A DNA stretch of 64,000 nucleotides from NCBI RefSeq assembly GCF_002077175.1, contig NZ_CP014943.1:2542001-2606000 (forward strand), written 5' to 3'. Below, one piece after another: positions 45,896 to 56,026 of the stretch; position 1 is the stretch's first letter; every line of letters starts with the position of its first letter. The position numbers and the translations under genes were made by a program. The notes under the pieces are model-generated. The model had not been told where the DNA came from and did no database searches. It was given only the letters and a program-made list of their open reading frames with translations. This stretch comes from Colwellia sp. PAMC 21821 (lineage in GTDB: Bacteria > Pseudomonadota > Gammaproteobacteria > Enterobacterales > Alteromonadaceae).

Positions 45896-46822
45896 TTACT
45901 TAGCAAAGGTATTTTGCAACGGTGGTACAACTTGCTTTTTACGGCTCATTACACCCGGTAACCAAACTTTATTATCAACTAAGCTAATATCGTAAGCTTT
46001 TTCAACGATGCTGGTATCGTCACTTACTACGAGAAGTTCTGAACCTTCTTGCATAATGTCAGTAAGCAGCAACATTACGGTATGACGATTACCTTCTTCT
46101 TTAACGGCTTGTAAGTCAGCATGTAAATCAGCTTTCATCTCATCAAACAAGGCTAGGTCGATAACTTCTAGTTGGCCAATACCTACAATGTTATCGCTCA
46201 TATTGAAATCTTTAAAGTCACGTAATACTAACTCACGTACTGGTGTACCTTGTACTGAAGATTTAACCGTGAACATTTCCATGCCCAAACCTTTGTAATC
46301 TTCAATGCCGGCGATTTCAGCCAAAGCTTCAACACATTTAATATCAGCCGTAGTGCAAGTTGGAGATTTAAAAATAACGGTGTCAGATAAAATAGCGCAC
46401 ATCATAGCACCAGCAATGTTTTTAGGAATTTCAACATCGTGAAAGTCATACATCATTTTAATAATAGTATTGGTGCAACCTACCGGACGAACCCAAATTT
46501 CTAGCGGAGTAGAAGTGGTAATATCACCTAATTTATGATGATCAATAATGCCTAACACTGTGCATTCATCAATATCGTCAGGGCCTTGTATGCGGTCTGA
46601 GTGATCAACAACATAAATACCGTCTGTATCAGCAAAGTTTAACTTAAGCTCAGGTTTTTCTAATCCAAACTTCTCTAAAATAAAGGCAGTTTCAGGTGAA
46701 AGTTCACCTAAACGTGCGGGTTTTACATCTTCACCAATCGTTGTTTTCAAATATGAAAGCGCGATGGCTGAGCAGATTGAATCTGAATCTGGTACTTTGT
46801 GACCTACGGCATAAGCTGGCAT
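45896..46822 (-). CDS. ppaC: Manganese-dependent inorganic pyrophosphatase (family II)
   Basis: 308 residues, the normal family II length with no inserted CBS domains. It hydrolyses pyrophosphate to phosphate in the cytoplasm. The DHH-type metal sites are present: GHKVPDSDS near the N-terminus, VDHSD and IIDHHK, and the C-terminal substrate loop has SRKKQV. Family II enzymes are found in a subset of gammaproteobacteria, mostly marine. It is a single gene with its own terminator. Confidence 0.96.
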   Translation of the reverse strand: MPAYAVGHKVPDSDSICSAIALSYLKTTIGEDVKPARLGELSPETAFILEKFGLEKPELKLNFADTDGIYVVDHSDRIQGPDDIDECTVLGIIDHHKLGDITTSTPLEIWVRPVGCTNTIIKMMYDFHDVEIPKNIAGAMMCAILSDTVIFKSPTCTTADIKCVEALAEIAGIEDYKGLGMEMFTVKSSVQGTPVRELVLRDFKDFNMSDNIVGIGQLEVIDLALFDEMKADLHADLQAVKEEGNRHTVMLLLTDIMQEGSELLVVSDDTSIVEKAYDISLVDNKVWLPGVMSRKKQVVPPLQNTFAK

Positions 46823-46968
46823 AAATTGCTATCTCCAAGCTCTGCTAAGTTAATAACGGAGCGAATAAATGAGTTCTGTCTAGAATATGGCGCGTATTCT
46901 AGCAAAATTTCTTAGTGTTAGCCTAGTGACTATTTGCACTCTTTTCGTACAACTTTAGTCACTAAGGC

Positions 46969-47040
46969 TAATGGTTAAGCTTAATGGTTAAGCCGAGTAG
47001 TTAAGCCTAGTAAGTATGCCTAGTAGTTAAGCTTAGTGGT
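46969..47040. repeat. 13-bp degenerate tandem repeat at the 3' end of cydB
   Basis: Five and a half units of the TAATGGTTAAGCC / TAGTAGTTAAGCT type (46969, 46982, 46995, 47008, 47021, 47034). The last units overlap the final codons and the stop of cydB, so the repeat may have shifted the C-terminus of the protein. Confidence 0.8.
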
Positions 47041-48021
47041 TTTACCCCAAAACACTTTATAAGAAAATATGGTGTAACCAATAATCATCGGCAAAACGAC
47101 TGCTGCACCCACAAAAATAAACCATAATGACTCTCTAGAGCTTGCTGCTTCAAATATGGTTGTTTTAAAGGGGACTATGTACGGATAAAAGCTGTAGCCT
47201 AAACCACAAAAACATAGAATAAATATCATAACTGCGGCTGTAAAGGGGAGCCAGCAACCAAGATCATTTTCCATCGGCACTTTGTCTAAATAGCGATGTA
47301 CGGTTACAAATGTAAAGCCAAGTAATAAGGTGATTGGCACCAGCATTATCGCTTGTATTCCGCCTAACCATTTATCCATAATTTGTTGGTCAATTAATAG
47401 ATTAGTTAAACATACAGCGACAATACCAAAGGCCATAAGTACATTGGTATATTTTGCCCATTTTGCAGCACGGCGCTGTAACTCACCTTCGGTTTTCATT
47501 ACTAACCATGCCGCACCGATAAAGCAATAACCTGCCGTTACACAAATAGCTGACAAGGCTGAAAAGCCCAGAGATAACCATGTATCTTCAAACGAGGTGA
47601 TGTAGCGACCCAACATGTAGCCTTGTGATAATGTTGCTAATAAAGAGCCAAACTTAAAAGCATACTCCCATTTATTTTTATCAGCACTTAGCGCTTTGGT
47701 GCGAAAGTCGAACGAAACACCACGTAAAATTAGCCCAGCTAACATCAAAGCGGTCGGCAGATACAATGCTTGAAATATGAGAGAGTAGGCATTAGGGAAG
47801 GCAATCAATAATAAGCCGATAGCCATAACGAGCCATGTTTCATTGGCATCCCAAAATGGCCCGATTGAATAAATCATCATATCACGTTGTTGAGGGTTGT
47901 CTAAAGGTAGTAATACCCCAACGCCCAAGTCGTAACCATCAAGTATCGCGTAAACTAAAAACGATAGGCCCATTAAGCCAACGAAAACGATTGGTAGCCA
48001 ATCTACTGTTGCGGATATCAT
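47020..48021 (-). CDS. cydB: Cytochrome bd-type quinol oxidase, subunit II
   Basis: 333 residues with about eight or nine membrane helices. The beginning (FVGLMGLSFLVYAILDGYDLGVGVLLP) and the GPFWDANETWLV motif are diagnostic of subunit II, which partners CydA in the inner membrane and helps hold the b/d hemes. The start overlaps the cydA stop (TAATG). The size fits the CioB/short type. The stop lies within a short tandem repeat. No cydX-like small gene was found downstream. Confidence 0.96.
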   Translation of the reverse strand: MISATVDWLPIVFVGLMGLSFLVYAILDGYDLGVGVLLPLDNPQQRDMMIYSIGPFWDANETWLVMAIGLLLIAFPNAYSLIFQALYLPTALMLAGLILRGVSFDFRTKALSADKNKWEYAFKFGSLLATLSQGYMLGRYITSFEDTWLSLGFSALSAICVTAGYCFIGAAWLVMKTEGELQRRAAKWAKYTNVLMAFGIVAVCLTNLLIDQQIMDKWLGGIQAIMLVPITLLLGFTFVTVHRYLDKVPMENDLGCWLPFTAAVMIFILCFCGLGYSFYPYIVPFKTTIFEAASSRESLWFIFVGAAVVLPMIIGYTIFSYKVFWGKTTKLNY

Positions 48022-49424
48022 TATTTTTCTCCTTCGTCAGCTAAGGGGATATTAGGTTCGATAGACGAGCCTGCTTCAGTCAATGATGCATTTGATTTTT
48101 CTAATATTACTGCTCGATTCGCCATAACAAATAAAGTGCGAATGTAGGCAATCAGTAAAAACACATAAATAACTAGATACAAAGTTAAAGACATGGCTAT
48201 ATTCTCAGGCGGCGTAGTCGTAACAGCGTCTTTGGTACGCAATATGCCAGTCACTAAGAATGGTTGTCGGCCAATTTCTGTAACATACCAACCAGCTAAT
48301 GTTGCTAGCCAACCGGAAAATGTCATGGCAATACCTGTTTTTAATAACCAAGGTGGGTAGCGTTTTTTGATGACATACTGGTATGTTGCTAGCCAAGAAA
48401 ATATCAGCATCAATATGCCAATGCCTATCATTATCCTAAAGCTGAAAAATACGGGGGCAACAGGTGGGTGTTTATCAACAAAGTCATTTAAGCCTTTGAT
48501 TTCGCCTGCTGAGTCATGAGTTAAAATGATACTGGCCATATTGGGCACTTTTAATTCAAAGCTATTTTCTCTTTTTTTCTCGTTAGGTAAGGCAAATAAT
48601 AATAACGGAACATTGGCTTCGGTGTTCCAAGCTCCTTCCATAGCCGCAACTTTTGCAGGTTGGTTTTTAAAAGTATTTAAACCGTGTAAATCACCTACAA
48701 AAATTTGTATTGGAATTAAGACTGCGGCCAAGACCACGGAAAAATTTAGCGCTTGTTTTACTGACTTTTTATTATCGCCTTTGATCAGGCGATAAGCAGA
48801 AATACCCGAAATTAGAAATGCAGTGGTTAACCCTGAAGCGAGCAGCATATGCATAAAACGATAAGGCATAGAAGGGTTGAAAATAACCTCAAGCCAGCTC
48901 GTAACATGGGCTACACCGTCAATCATCTCAAAGCCGGCTGGCGTATGCATCCATGAGTTGAGTGATAAAATCCAAAATGCCGATAAAGTGGTACCAAAAG
49001 AAACCAGTACGGTGGCAATGGTATGGACGCGATTAGAGACTCGGTCCATCCCAAACAGCATAATTGAAAGGAATGAGGCTTCTAAAAAGAATGCCGTCAT
49101 TATTTCATAGCCAAGTAAAGGCCCCGCTATATTTCCAACGGTTTCCATATACCCCGGCCAATTAGTACCGAACTGAAATGACATAGTAATGCCACTGACC
49201 ACGCCAATACCAAAGGTTAAGGCAAATATTCTGACCCAGAACCGATAAACGCGTAACCAACTATCGTCTTGGGTTTGATTAAAGCGAACCTTGAAGAACA
49301 ACAATACCCAACACAAGGCGATATTGATGGTAGGAAATAAAATATGAAAACTAATGTTGGCAGCAAATTGAATGCGGGAAAGCATGAAACTTGTGTCGTT
49401 AGCAAGAGCTGATGCATCTAACAC
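48021..49424 (-). CDS. cydA: Cytochrome bd-type quinol oxidase, subunit I (short Q-loop type)
   Basis: 467 residues. Subunit I oxidises quinol and carries the b558, b595 and d hemes. A heme His sits at residue 27 (SRIQFAANISFHILFP), a second in PYRFMHMLLASG, and the GRQPF motif is in the C-terminal part. The Q-loop lacks the long insertion of E. coli CydA, placing it with the cyanide-insensitive (CioA-like) short enzymes. The start is GTG with GGAG 8 bp upstream. Downstream of a GbsR-type regulator by 119 bp and coupled to cydB. Confidence 0.96.
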   Translation of the reverse strand: MLDASALANDTSFMLSRIQFAANISFHILFPTINIALCWVLLFFKVRFNQTQDDSWLRVYRFWVRIFALTFGIGVVSGITMSFQFGTNWPGYMETVGNIAGPLLGYEIMTAFFLEASFLSIMLFGMDRVSNRVHTIATVLVSFGTTLSAFWILSLNSWMHTPAGFEMIDGVAHVTSWLEVIFNPSMPYRFMHMLLASGLTTAFLISGISAYRLIKGDNKKSVKQALNFSVVLAAVLIPIQIFVGDLHGLNTFKNQPAKVAAMEGAWNTEANVPLLLFALPNEKKRENSFELKVPNMASIILTHDSAGEIKGLNDFVDKHPPVAPVFFSFRIMIGIGILMLIFSWLATYQYVIKKRYPPWLLKTGIAMTFSGWLATLAGWYVTEIGRQPFLVTGILRTKDAVTTTPPENIAMSLTLYLVIYVFLLIAYIRTLFVMANRAVILEKSNASLTEAGSSIEPNIPLADEGEK

Positions 49425-49543
49425 GTGATGTACTCCATTTAATTAAGTAAAGTGCTTGTGTAAACGACAGACGCTTTAGTCCTGTCGTTTTAATTCTTTT
49501 AGCCATATTCTATGTAATAAAATAATGGCAATTTTAATAGTTT

Positions 49544-50086
49544 TTATCGTAGTAATAGCCTGTCTTTTACATCTAATATTTTACTAATACCTTCACCCAA
49601 CTTGAGTAAAGCGGACAGTTTTTCTGAAGACATTCCTTGCATCTCATTAGTCCAAAGCGTCACCATTTCCATCAGGTCATGCATTTGTTTAACGCGCATT
49701 TGTGCGTATTCATCTGATTCATTGCTAGGCTGTTCCATTAAGGCATCACGCAGTGTTGATAAAGTTGGGTCTAACTCGCGCTTTCTGCGTTCAACAACTA
49801 AGGTGCGAGCAATCTCCCAAATATCACTAGGTGCTGAAAAGTACTCTTTTCTGTCGCCGGGAATATGGTGGAGTTTAATTAAGTTCCAGGCCTTAAGCTC
49901 TTTTAAGCCCATACTGACATTCGAACGCGAAATTTGTAGAGCTTCACTGATTTGATCGGCATTAAGAGGCGATTCGGTCAGGACAATAACGGCGTACATT
50001 TGTCCTAGCGTGCGGTTTAAACCCCAACGCGAGCCCATTTCGCCAAAGTGCAACACTAATGATTGAGTCATAGCTGTAATTTTCAT
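49544..50086 (-). CDS. GbsR/MarR-type transcriptional regulator
   Basis: 180 residues. The winged helix-turn-helix (ALQISRSNVSMGLKELKAWNLI) is preceded by LHFGEMGSRWGLNRTLGQMYAV, characteristic of the GbsR group, and followed by a helical C-terminal dimerisation part. It lies directly upstream of cydAB on the same strand, so it probably controls cydAB; such genes neighbour cydAB in other marine gammaproteobacteria. An FNR-like box lies 53-66 bp before its ATG. Confidence 0.9.
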   Translation of the reverse strand: MKITAMTQSLVLHFGEMGSRWGLNRTLGQMYAVIVLTESPLNADQISEALQISRSNVSMGLKELKAWNLIKLHHIPGDRKEYFSAPSDIWEIARTLVVERRKRELDPTLSTLRDALMEQPSNESDEYAQMRVKQMHDLMEMVTLWTNEMQGMSSEKLSALLKLGEGISKILDVKDRLLLR

Positions 50087-50138
50087 ATTTACTGTTGTTT
50101 CTGTATTTTCAGTAATTTGTGAAAATTGTAGTCTTTTT

Positions 50139-50152
50139 TTGATCTAAGTCAA
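50139..50152 (-). promoter_or_regulatory. FNR/Anr-type binding site upstream of gbsR-cydAB
   Basis: TTGATCTAAGTCAA differs from the FNR consensus TTGAT-N4-ATCAA at one position. It sits 53-66 bp before the regulator's ATG, a position suited to activation or repression by an oxygen sensor. Direct binding has not been shown. Confidence 0.65.
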
Positions 50153-50261
50153 GCTTTTACCAAATATAAAAGGGGAGTTATGGCGAGTTTTAGTACTTTT
50201 TTTAACGTTAAATTACGGGCGAAATATAGAAGATTGAAGGTAGTTGATAGGTTAAATTCTT

Positions 50262-50309
50262 ACTGAACTGAACTGAACTGAACTGAACTGAACTGAACTG
50301 AACTGAACT
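50262..50309. repeat. Pentanucleotide tandem repeat (ACTGA), about 9.6 units
   Basis: Perfect uninterrupted ACTGA units between the chemoreceptor gene (ending at 50416) and gbsR (starting at 50086). Not in a coding frame of a credible gene. Perfect 5-mers of this length are prone to slippage. Confidence 0.97.
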
Positions 50310-50347
50310 TGCACGTGGTTAAGCCGTTAAAAAATTAATCATATAAA

Positions 50348-50372
50348 TAAAAAAGGCTACCAGAGTAGCCAT
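50348..50372 (-). terminator. Terminator of the chemoreceptor gene
   Basis: Minus strand GGCTAC / GTAGCC stem with a 4-nt loop and TTTTTT, 45 bp beyond the stop. Confidence 0.85.
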
Positions 50373-50415
50373 TTTAATAAATGAAAGTTTTACCGATATA
50401 AGCGTAATTTATCTG

Positions 50416-51954
50416 TTAACTAAAATTGGTGCTAAGCTCTTCGATTGCTTCGGCATTTTTATTCACTTCAATACTTTTATTTGATACTTCAGCAGCCAAC
50501 TGAGTGTTACGTTGAGATATATTGCCGATATTATGAATGCCTTGAGTGATCTGCTCAGCAACCACACTCTGCTGCTCTGAAGCCGTAGCAATTTGCGCTG
50601 TCATATCATTAACATTTTGAATATTATCAATAATATTTTGCATGGCTTGCTTAATAGCATTAGATTCAGCAGAACATTCATCTGCATTGGTTTTATTGGA
50701 CATCATGACTTGATTCCAAGACTTCAATGTTCGCTGCAATTCAGAAACAGATAGCTGTATTTGTTCAGTCGCACTTTGTGTTCTACTGGCCAAGGTTCTT
50801 ACTTCATCAGCAACCACGGCGAAGCCTCTACCTTGTTCACCTGCTCTTGCTGCTTCTATTGCCGCATTTAAAGCCAGTAAGTTTGTTTGATCCGCAATAC
50901 CTTGAATTTCACTCATTACAGTCGATATTTTATCAACATCAGTCACTAATTCAGTCGCATTATTAGCGGCATTTTCAACATCAGTGGCGAGTTGGGTAAT
51001 TTTATTTTCACTGCTCTCTATGGTGACAATATTTTGTAGACAGTCGGCTTGGACTTGAGCCACTTTATCATGTGCTAAGGTGGTACTTTCGCTAACTTCG
51101 CTTATCGTTGTACTCATTTGGGTGATAGCGGAGGAAAATTGGCTAATATGCTCATTTTCTTCTTTGATGCCACTGAGCATTTCGGTTGACGTTTGAGCAA
51201 GTTCGTCGGCAAGTTTTGCTAGTCTTCTGCCTGAGTCGTTACTGCGTCCAAGGACTGTTTTTATTCTAGCTTTGTATAATTCTGCCGGGTAATTAATGAT
51301 GTTGAGAATACCTTTACCTAGATATACATGTCGTGACGGGCTATCAAACATTGATTTTGTTTTACCAAGGTGATTGGGGATTTTTATGAGTTCTTCGGCA
51401 AAAATAAATATGATTAGCGCAAGGCAGCCTAATAATATTAAAGTGGATGTTATTGTACCAACGAGCATCCAATCCATCGATATCGCTGCTATAACACAAA
51501 TAAGTGCCACAAATCGTTTGAGGGGGATATTGGCATGTAAATCCAATATGGGTTTGTCGTGGTTTAGTTTATCGTAAAGTAATTGTGCTTGAACTTTTTG
51601 TTGATCACTTGGAAATGCTCGAACAGATTGATAACCGGTAATTTGCCCCTTGTTAAAAAGAGGGGTTACGTAAGCGTCCACCCAATAGTAGTCACCGTTT
51701 TTACAGCGATTTTTAACCATGCCACGCCAAGAGTCACCACGTTTTAACTTTTCCCATAGATCTTTAAAAGCTGCTTTGGGCATATCAGGGTGGCGTACAA
51801 TATTGTGATGTTGGCCAATTAATTCTTCTAAACTATAGCCGGCTATTTCACAAAATTCAGGATTAGCATAAGTAATGGTACCGTTTAAATCGGTGGTAGA
51901 AACAAGTTGCTCTTGCTCGGTGAAAGTACGCTCAATAGTCGTGATATGGCTCAT
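50416..51954 (-). CDS. Aer-like methyl-accepting chemotaxis protein with N-terminal PAS domain
   Basis: 512 residues. An N-terminal PAS domain (about 18-115: [40 protein letters not shown]) resembles the FAD-binding PAS of Aer, so redox or oxygen sensing from the cytoplasm is likely. Two hydrophobic segments (about 148-187) form a membrane hairpin without a periplasmic sensor. The long coiled-coil signalling domain has the conserved hairpin tip ([20 protein letters not shown], then [11 protein letters not shown]) that contacts CheA/CheW. There is no C-terminal NWETF pentapeptide. It is a single gene with its own terminator; no other chemotaxis genes are in the window. Confidence 0.94.
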   Translation of the reverse strand: MSHITTIERTFTEQEQLVSTTDLNGTITYANPEFCEIAGYSLEELIGQHHNIVRHPDMPKAAFKDLWEKLKRGDSWRGMVKNRCKNGDYYWVDAYVTPLFNKGQITGYQSVRAFPSDQQKVQAQLLYDKLNHDKPILDLHANIPLKRFVALICVIAAISMDWMLVGTITSTLILLGCLALIIFIFAEELIKIPNHLGKTKSMFDSPSRHVYLGKGILNIINYPAELYKARIKTVLGRSNDSGRRLAKLADELAQTSTEMLSGIKEENEHISQFSSAITQMSTTISEVSESTTLAHDKVAQVQADCLQNIVTIESSENKITQLATDVENAANNATELVTDVDKISTVMSEIQGIADQTNLLALNAAIEAARAGEQGRGFAVVADEVRTLASRTQSATEQIQLSVSELQRTLKSWNQVMMSNKTNADECSAESNAIKQAMQNIIDNIQNVNDMTAQIATASEQQSVVAEQITQGIHNIGNISQRNTQLAAEVSNKSIEVNKNAEAIEELSTNFS

Positions 51955-52151
51955 AATCCCATCGTCCTTGTGAAAATTTTGCTAGGATATTCATCGTACT
52001 ACTATAGATAACGTTAGTCACTTTTTATAATGTACGGCTTTAAAATGTAACAATAAAAATTACGACTGACTAATTCAAATGGGGCGTAATGCATACCAAC
52101 TTAATTTAATGAGAGAAATTATTAAATTATAAATCCATAAAAGCTAGAAAT

Positions 52152-52180
52152 AAAAACACCTAGCATTCTAGGTGTTTTTT
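52152..52180 (-). terminator. Terminator of fbp
   Basis: AAAAACACCTAG / CTAGGTGTTTTT perfect stem with a CATT loop, T-rich on both strands. Confidence 0.9.
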
Positions 52181-52219
52181 GGCTGAAACTTTCAGTGCAA
52201 GCTTAAATTCATTTGAGGT

Positions 52220-53188
52220 TTATTTGTAGTAACTTAAGCAAACTTCTACTTCATTTTTTGATCCCATGATAACTTCAACGCGTTGATGAATATCTGTTGG
52301 GTCCATATCCATAATCCGTCCTTTGCTCGTCATGGCTAAGCCACCAGCTTGTTCAATTAAAAAACTCATAGGGTTAGCTTCATACATTAAACGCAATTTA
52401 TAAGGCTTTTCAGGGTTTTTATTATCGGCAGGGTAAGTAAATAAACCTCCACGCGTTAACACACGGTGAATGTCTCCGACCATAGCCGCAATCCAGCGCA
52501 TGTTGAAGTTTTTACCGCGCGGGCCAGTATTACCAGCGAGTAAGTCGGTAATATAATTTTGCATTGGGGCTTGCCAAAAACGTTGGTTAGACATATTAAT
52601 AGCAAATTCTTGGGTATCTTTTGGTACTTGTACATTACGTTCGACTAATGAGAAGCCGCCGTGCGTTCGATCTAACACGTAAAAGTGAGTACCATTGCCT
52701 GTTGTCATTACAAGCATAGTTGCCGGACCATAAAGTACATAACCAGCACAAATTTGCTTATTACCAGACTGCTTAAACATGTCAGGATCACTGGCATCCA
52801 TATCAGCGGGTGCTTCGTGAATAGAAAAAATAGTGCCAATTAAAGAGTTAATATCAATATTTGAACTGCCGTCTAATGGATCAAATGAGACTAAAAACTT
52901 GCCATTTTTTTCACCGGCGACAGAAGTATCTTCTTCTTCAGAGGAAATGGCTTTAACCAAACCTGACTCTAGAAGAATGTCTTTAAATAAATCGTTGGCT
53001 ACAACGTCGAGTTTTTTTTGCACTTCACCTTGAATATTTTCATCAACGGTAGAGCCCATAACATCGCCTAGATGAGCTTGGCTAACAAGGAATGAAATTT
53101 CCTTTGTTGCCGCTAAAATGGTTTCTATTAATGAAATTAAATCTGCTGGTACATTATCTTCACGTAAAGCGGGAGCTAGTCGTTGCAT
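52220..53188 (-). CDS. fbp: Fructose-1,6-bisphosphatase, class I
   Basis: 322 residues. It hydrolyses fructose 1,6-bisphosphate to fructose 6-phosphate, the committed step of gluconeogenesis. The metal-binding [10 protein letters not shown] motif is at 103-112, with the upstream SSEEED acidic patch, and the substrate-binding [14 protein letters not shown] and [14 protein letters not shown] segments are intact. It is single-copy with its own terminator and is divergent from the metalloprotease gene. Confidence 0.97.
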   Translation of the reverse strand: MQRLAPALREDNVPADLISLIETILAATKEISFLVSQAHLGDVMGSTVDENIQGEVQKKLDVVANDLFKDILLESGLVKAISSEEEDTSVAGEKNGKFLVSFDPLDGSSNIDINSLIGTIFSIHEAPADMDASDPDMFKQSGNKQICAGYVLYGPATMLVMTTGNGTHFYVLDRTHGGFSLVERNVQVPKDTQEFAINMSNQRFWQAPMQNYITDLLAGNTGPRGKNFNMRWIAAMVGDIHRVLTRGGLFTYPADNKNPEKPYKLRLMYEANPMSFLIEQAGGLAMTSKGRIMDMDPTDIHQRVEVIMGSKNEVEVCLSYYK

Positions 53189-53319
53189 TGGGTTACCTAA
53201 TTACTTTAGAGTCATACTCTTATGACGGAGTATATTGTATTTAATTTTCAATGTTATGATGTATTATCAAGTCATCAAAGTGCCAATTATTATCAATTTG
53301 ACTAATTAAGATGTCTGCT

Positions 53320-53370
53320 TTTTCATGCTAACCATTAAAAATGGACAGATAATTAATCAACTTGCTATTA
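53320..53370. repeat. Short dispersed similarity, copy A
   Basis: TTCATGCTAACCATTAAAAA and the following TAATTAATCAA resemble 58109-58160 (about 40 of 50 positions). Both lie in divergent promoter regions. Confidence 0.4.
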
Positions 53371-53479
53371 GGCGATTATAACAAGAATAGGGTGATTTTT
53401 AGTACCTATAATCATTTTAATTTTAGCTCAGGGGGAGTTTTTATAACTCACTCGATTTTACTTAAAACAGGGATATTAA

Positions 53480-55915
53480 ATGAAGTTTTTCATTAAGCTA
53501 TTAGTGTTGTTTTTTTACTGTGGGTTGTCAGTACAAGTGCAGGCGAAAGCAGAAGAAAGTTACGCTGAATTTATTAAAAACATGCAGGTTCAACAAGGCT
53601 ATTTTTCTTTTTACCTTGATGATAAAACAGGTAAAGTATTTTTAGAAATTGAGACGTTTGAACAAGAGTTTTTATTTCAAAGTGGCTTGCCACACGGTAT
53701 AGGTTCAAACGATATTGGCTTAGACCGCGGTCAACTTGGTGACACGAGATTAGTTCGCTTTGAAAAAGTAGGTGACAAAGTGTTTTTACGCCAACTTAAT
53801 ACTTATTTCCGTGCCAATACCGACAATAAGCTGGAGAAGCAGGCGATAGATGAAGCATTTGCCAGCTCAATTATTTGGGGCTTTAAGGTTAGCCATACTG
53901 CAGCAGATAACAGCAAAACCTTAATTGATTACACGCCGTTTTTATTATCAGATATTCATAACTTGTCTGAACAATTACAGCGCAGTAAGCAGGGCGATTA
54001 TAAAATTGATAGTTCACGCAGTGGCGTTTATAAAAAGCGAACGAAAGCTTTTCCACATAACACCGAACTAGAAGCCACGGTTACTTATACGGGGTCGAAA
54101 GCAGGTGCGTATTTACGATCAGTTACACCCGATGCCTCAGCCGTTACAGTTAATTTACACCACTCGCTGATCAAATTACCTGATGATAATTATCAAACGC
54201 GAAAATTTCACCCTTATAGTGGCTTTTGGCAGCATTCCTATGCTGATTACGCCAGCGCAATCGACCAGCCACTGATTAAACGCAATATTCCTCGTCACCG
54301 TTTACATAAGAAAAATTCATTATCGACAATGAGCGAAGCCGTTGAGCCGATTATTTATTATTTAGATGCTGGCGTTCCTGAACCGGTTAAGACGGCATTG
54401 TTAGATGGCGCTCGTTGGTGGGATCAAGCCTTTTCTGCTATTGGTTATAAAAATGCTTTTCAAGTTAAGTTATTACCCAGTGACGCTGATCCTATGGATG
54501 TTCGCTACAATGTTATTCAATGGGTACATCGTGCAACGCGAGGTTGGTCTTATGGCTCATCCGTTATTGATCCCCGTACCGGCGAAATAATTAAAGGCCA
54601 TGTAACGCTAGGCTCTTTGCGTGTTCGCCAAGACTATTTAATTGCTTTAGGTCTAACGTCACCGTTTAATCATGCTGATACTGATACCAGCGCTATGAAG
54701 GAAATGGCTTTGGCGCGCATTCGCCAACTATCAGCTCATGAGGTTGGACATACATTGGGCATAGCGCATAACTTTGCTGCCAGTGTTAATGACCGAGCGT
54801 CAGTTATGGATTATCCTCACCCATTAGTTACCATTGATAATGGACAAGTTAATTTAGCTAACGCTTATGCAGAAAATATTGGTGATTGGGATAAGTTTGT
54901 TATTGCCTATGGCTATGCTGATGTTGCAACTGACCAAGAAGCACAGTATTTGACTGAGTTGGTCGCAGCAACTCAGCAAAAGGGCTTAGCATATGTTTCT
55001 GATCCTGACGCAAGGCCGCAATCAGGTGCGCATGCTACTGGTCACTTGTGGGACAATGGCAAAGATGCTGCTAAAGAATTGATGCGAGTATTAGATGTTA
55101 GAGCCCTCGCATTAGAAAACTTTGGCTTAAACAGTATTCCTATGGGCACACCTATGTCTGAGCTTGAACAGGTATTAGTGCCGATTTATAATTTTCACCG
55201 TTTTCAGGTGGAAGCTACTGCAAAATTAATTGCCGGTGTTGACTATGGTTATCAACTGCGCAGCGAAAAATTTACTAATCAACAACAAATGGTGGCAGGT
55301 AACTCTCAACAAGCAGCACTTGATGCTTTACTGGTTACTCTTTCAGCAAAAACATTAACACTGCCAGCTAAAATTACGGCTTTAATACCACCCAAAGCCT
55401 ATGGATACAGCAGAGATAGAGAGAGTTTTACTAGTCAAACAGGCATAACATTTGATCCTATCAGTGCTGCAGAAGCAAGTGCTAAACAAACCTTGTCGCT
55501 TTTACTGAATGCTGAACGATTAGCGCGGTTGCAGCAGCAAAGTATGCTTGATGAAGAGATTCCATCAGTAGCATTTTTACTGAACAAAGTGGTAGATAAT
55601 TCCGTGAAGTCTGCGCCGAAAACCGCAACACAGCTGTTGGTACAGCAACGGATAAATCAGCAATTGGTCGAGCATTTAATTGCACTCTGGCATAGCAAGG
55701 CATTAGTGCCAGAAGTAAAAGCTGAAGTTTATGTGACATTAGTTGATTTATCACAATGGTTAACTGATAAGCGAAGCACGCGGAAATACAAAGGTGCTCA
55801 TGCCCACTTCCAATTATTAGCGCAGCAAATTAATTACAGCCTAGGGCATGATAAGTCGTCTGCTCCTGCATCTAAAATAACACTACCGCCAGGTTCGCCT
55901 ATTGGGAGTTATTAA
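53480..55915 (+). CDS. Exported zinc-dependent metalloprotease (DUF5117/DUF5118-type)
   Basis: 811 residues with a signal peptide (about 1-22, cleaved near VQAKA). The N-terminal half (YFSFYLDDKTGKVFLEI..FLFQSGLPHGIGSNDIGLDRGQ, given by its first and last words) matches the DUF5117/5118 region of this large secreted protease family. The metzincin site HEVGHTLGIAHNF lies at about 420-432 (HExxHxxGxxH), with the Met-turn in SVMDYPHP shortly after. It probably degrades extracellular or periplasmic protein. It is a single gene. Its substrate is unknown. Confidence 0.9.
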   Translation: MKFFIKLLVLFFYCGLSVQVQAKAEESYAEFIKNMQVQQGYFSFYLDDKTGKVFLEIETFEQEFLFQSGLPHGIGSNDIGLDRGQLGDTRLVRFEKVGDKVFLRQLNTYFRANTDNKLEKQAIDEAFASSIIWGFKVSHTAADNSKTLIDYTPFLLSDIHNLSEQLQRSKQGDYKIDSSRSGVYKKRTKAFPHNTELEATVTYTGSKAGAYLRSVTPDASAVTVNLHHSLIKLPDDNYQTRKFHPYSGFWQHSYADYASAIDQPLIKRNIPRHRLHKKNSLSTMSEAVEPIIYYLDAGVPEPVKTALLDGARWWDQAFSAIGYKNAFQVKLLPSDADPMDVRYNVIQWVHRATRGWSYGSSVIDPRTGEIIKGHVTLGSLRVRQDYLIALGLTSPFNHADTDTSAMKEMALARIRQLSAHEVGHTLGIAHNFAASVNDRASVMDYPHPLVTIDNGQVNLANAYAENIGDWDKFVIAYGYADVATDQEAQYLTELVAATQQKGLAYVSDPDARPQSGAHATGHLWDNGKDAAKELMRVLDVRALALENFGLNSIPMGTPMSELEQVLVPIYNFHRFQVEATAKLIAGVDYGYQLRSEKFTNQQQMVAGNSQQAALDALLVTLSAKTLTLPAKITALIPPKAYGYSRDRESFTSQTGITFDPISAAEASAKQTLSLLLNAERLARLQQQSMLDEEIPSVAFLLNKVVDNSVKSAPKTATQLLVQQRINQQLVEHLIALWHSKALVPEVKAEVYVTLVDLSQWLTDKRSTRKYKGAHAHFQLLAQQINYSLGHDKSSAPASKITLPPGSPIGSY

Positions 55916-56026
55916 ATACCGTCTATAAAAGTAAATCAGTTATATGAGCCATTTTTAGTGAATAATTAATCATGGCTCATCAAGAAAATACGCGGTATTA
56001 AAATGCACTTCAGTAAAGGCAATAAC

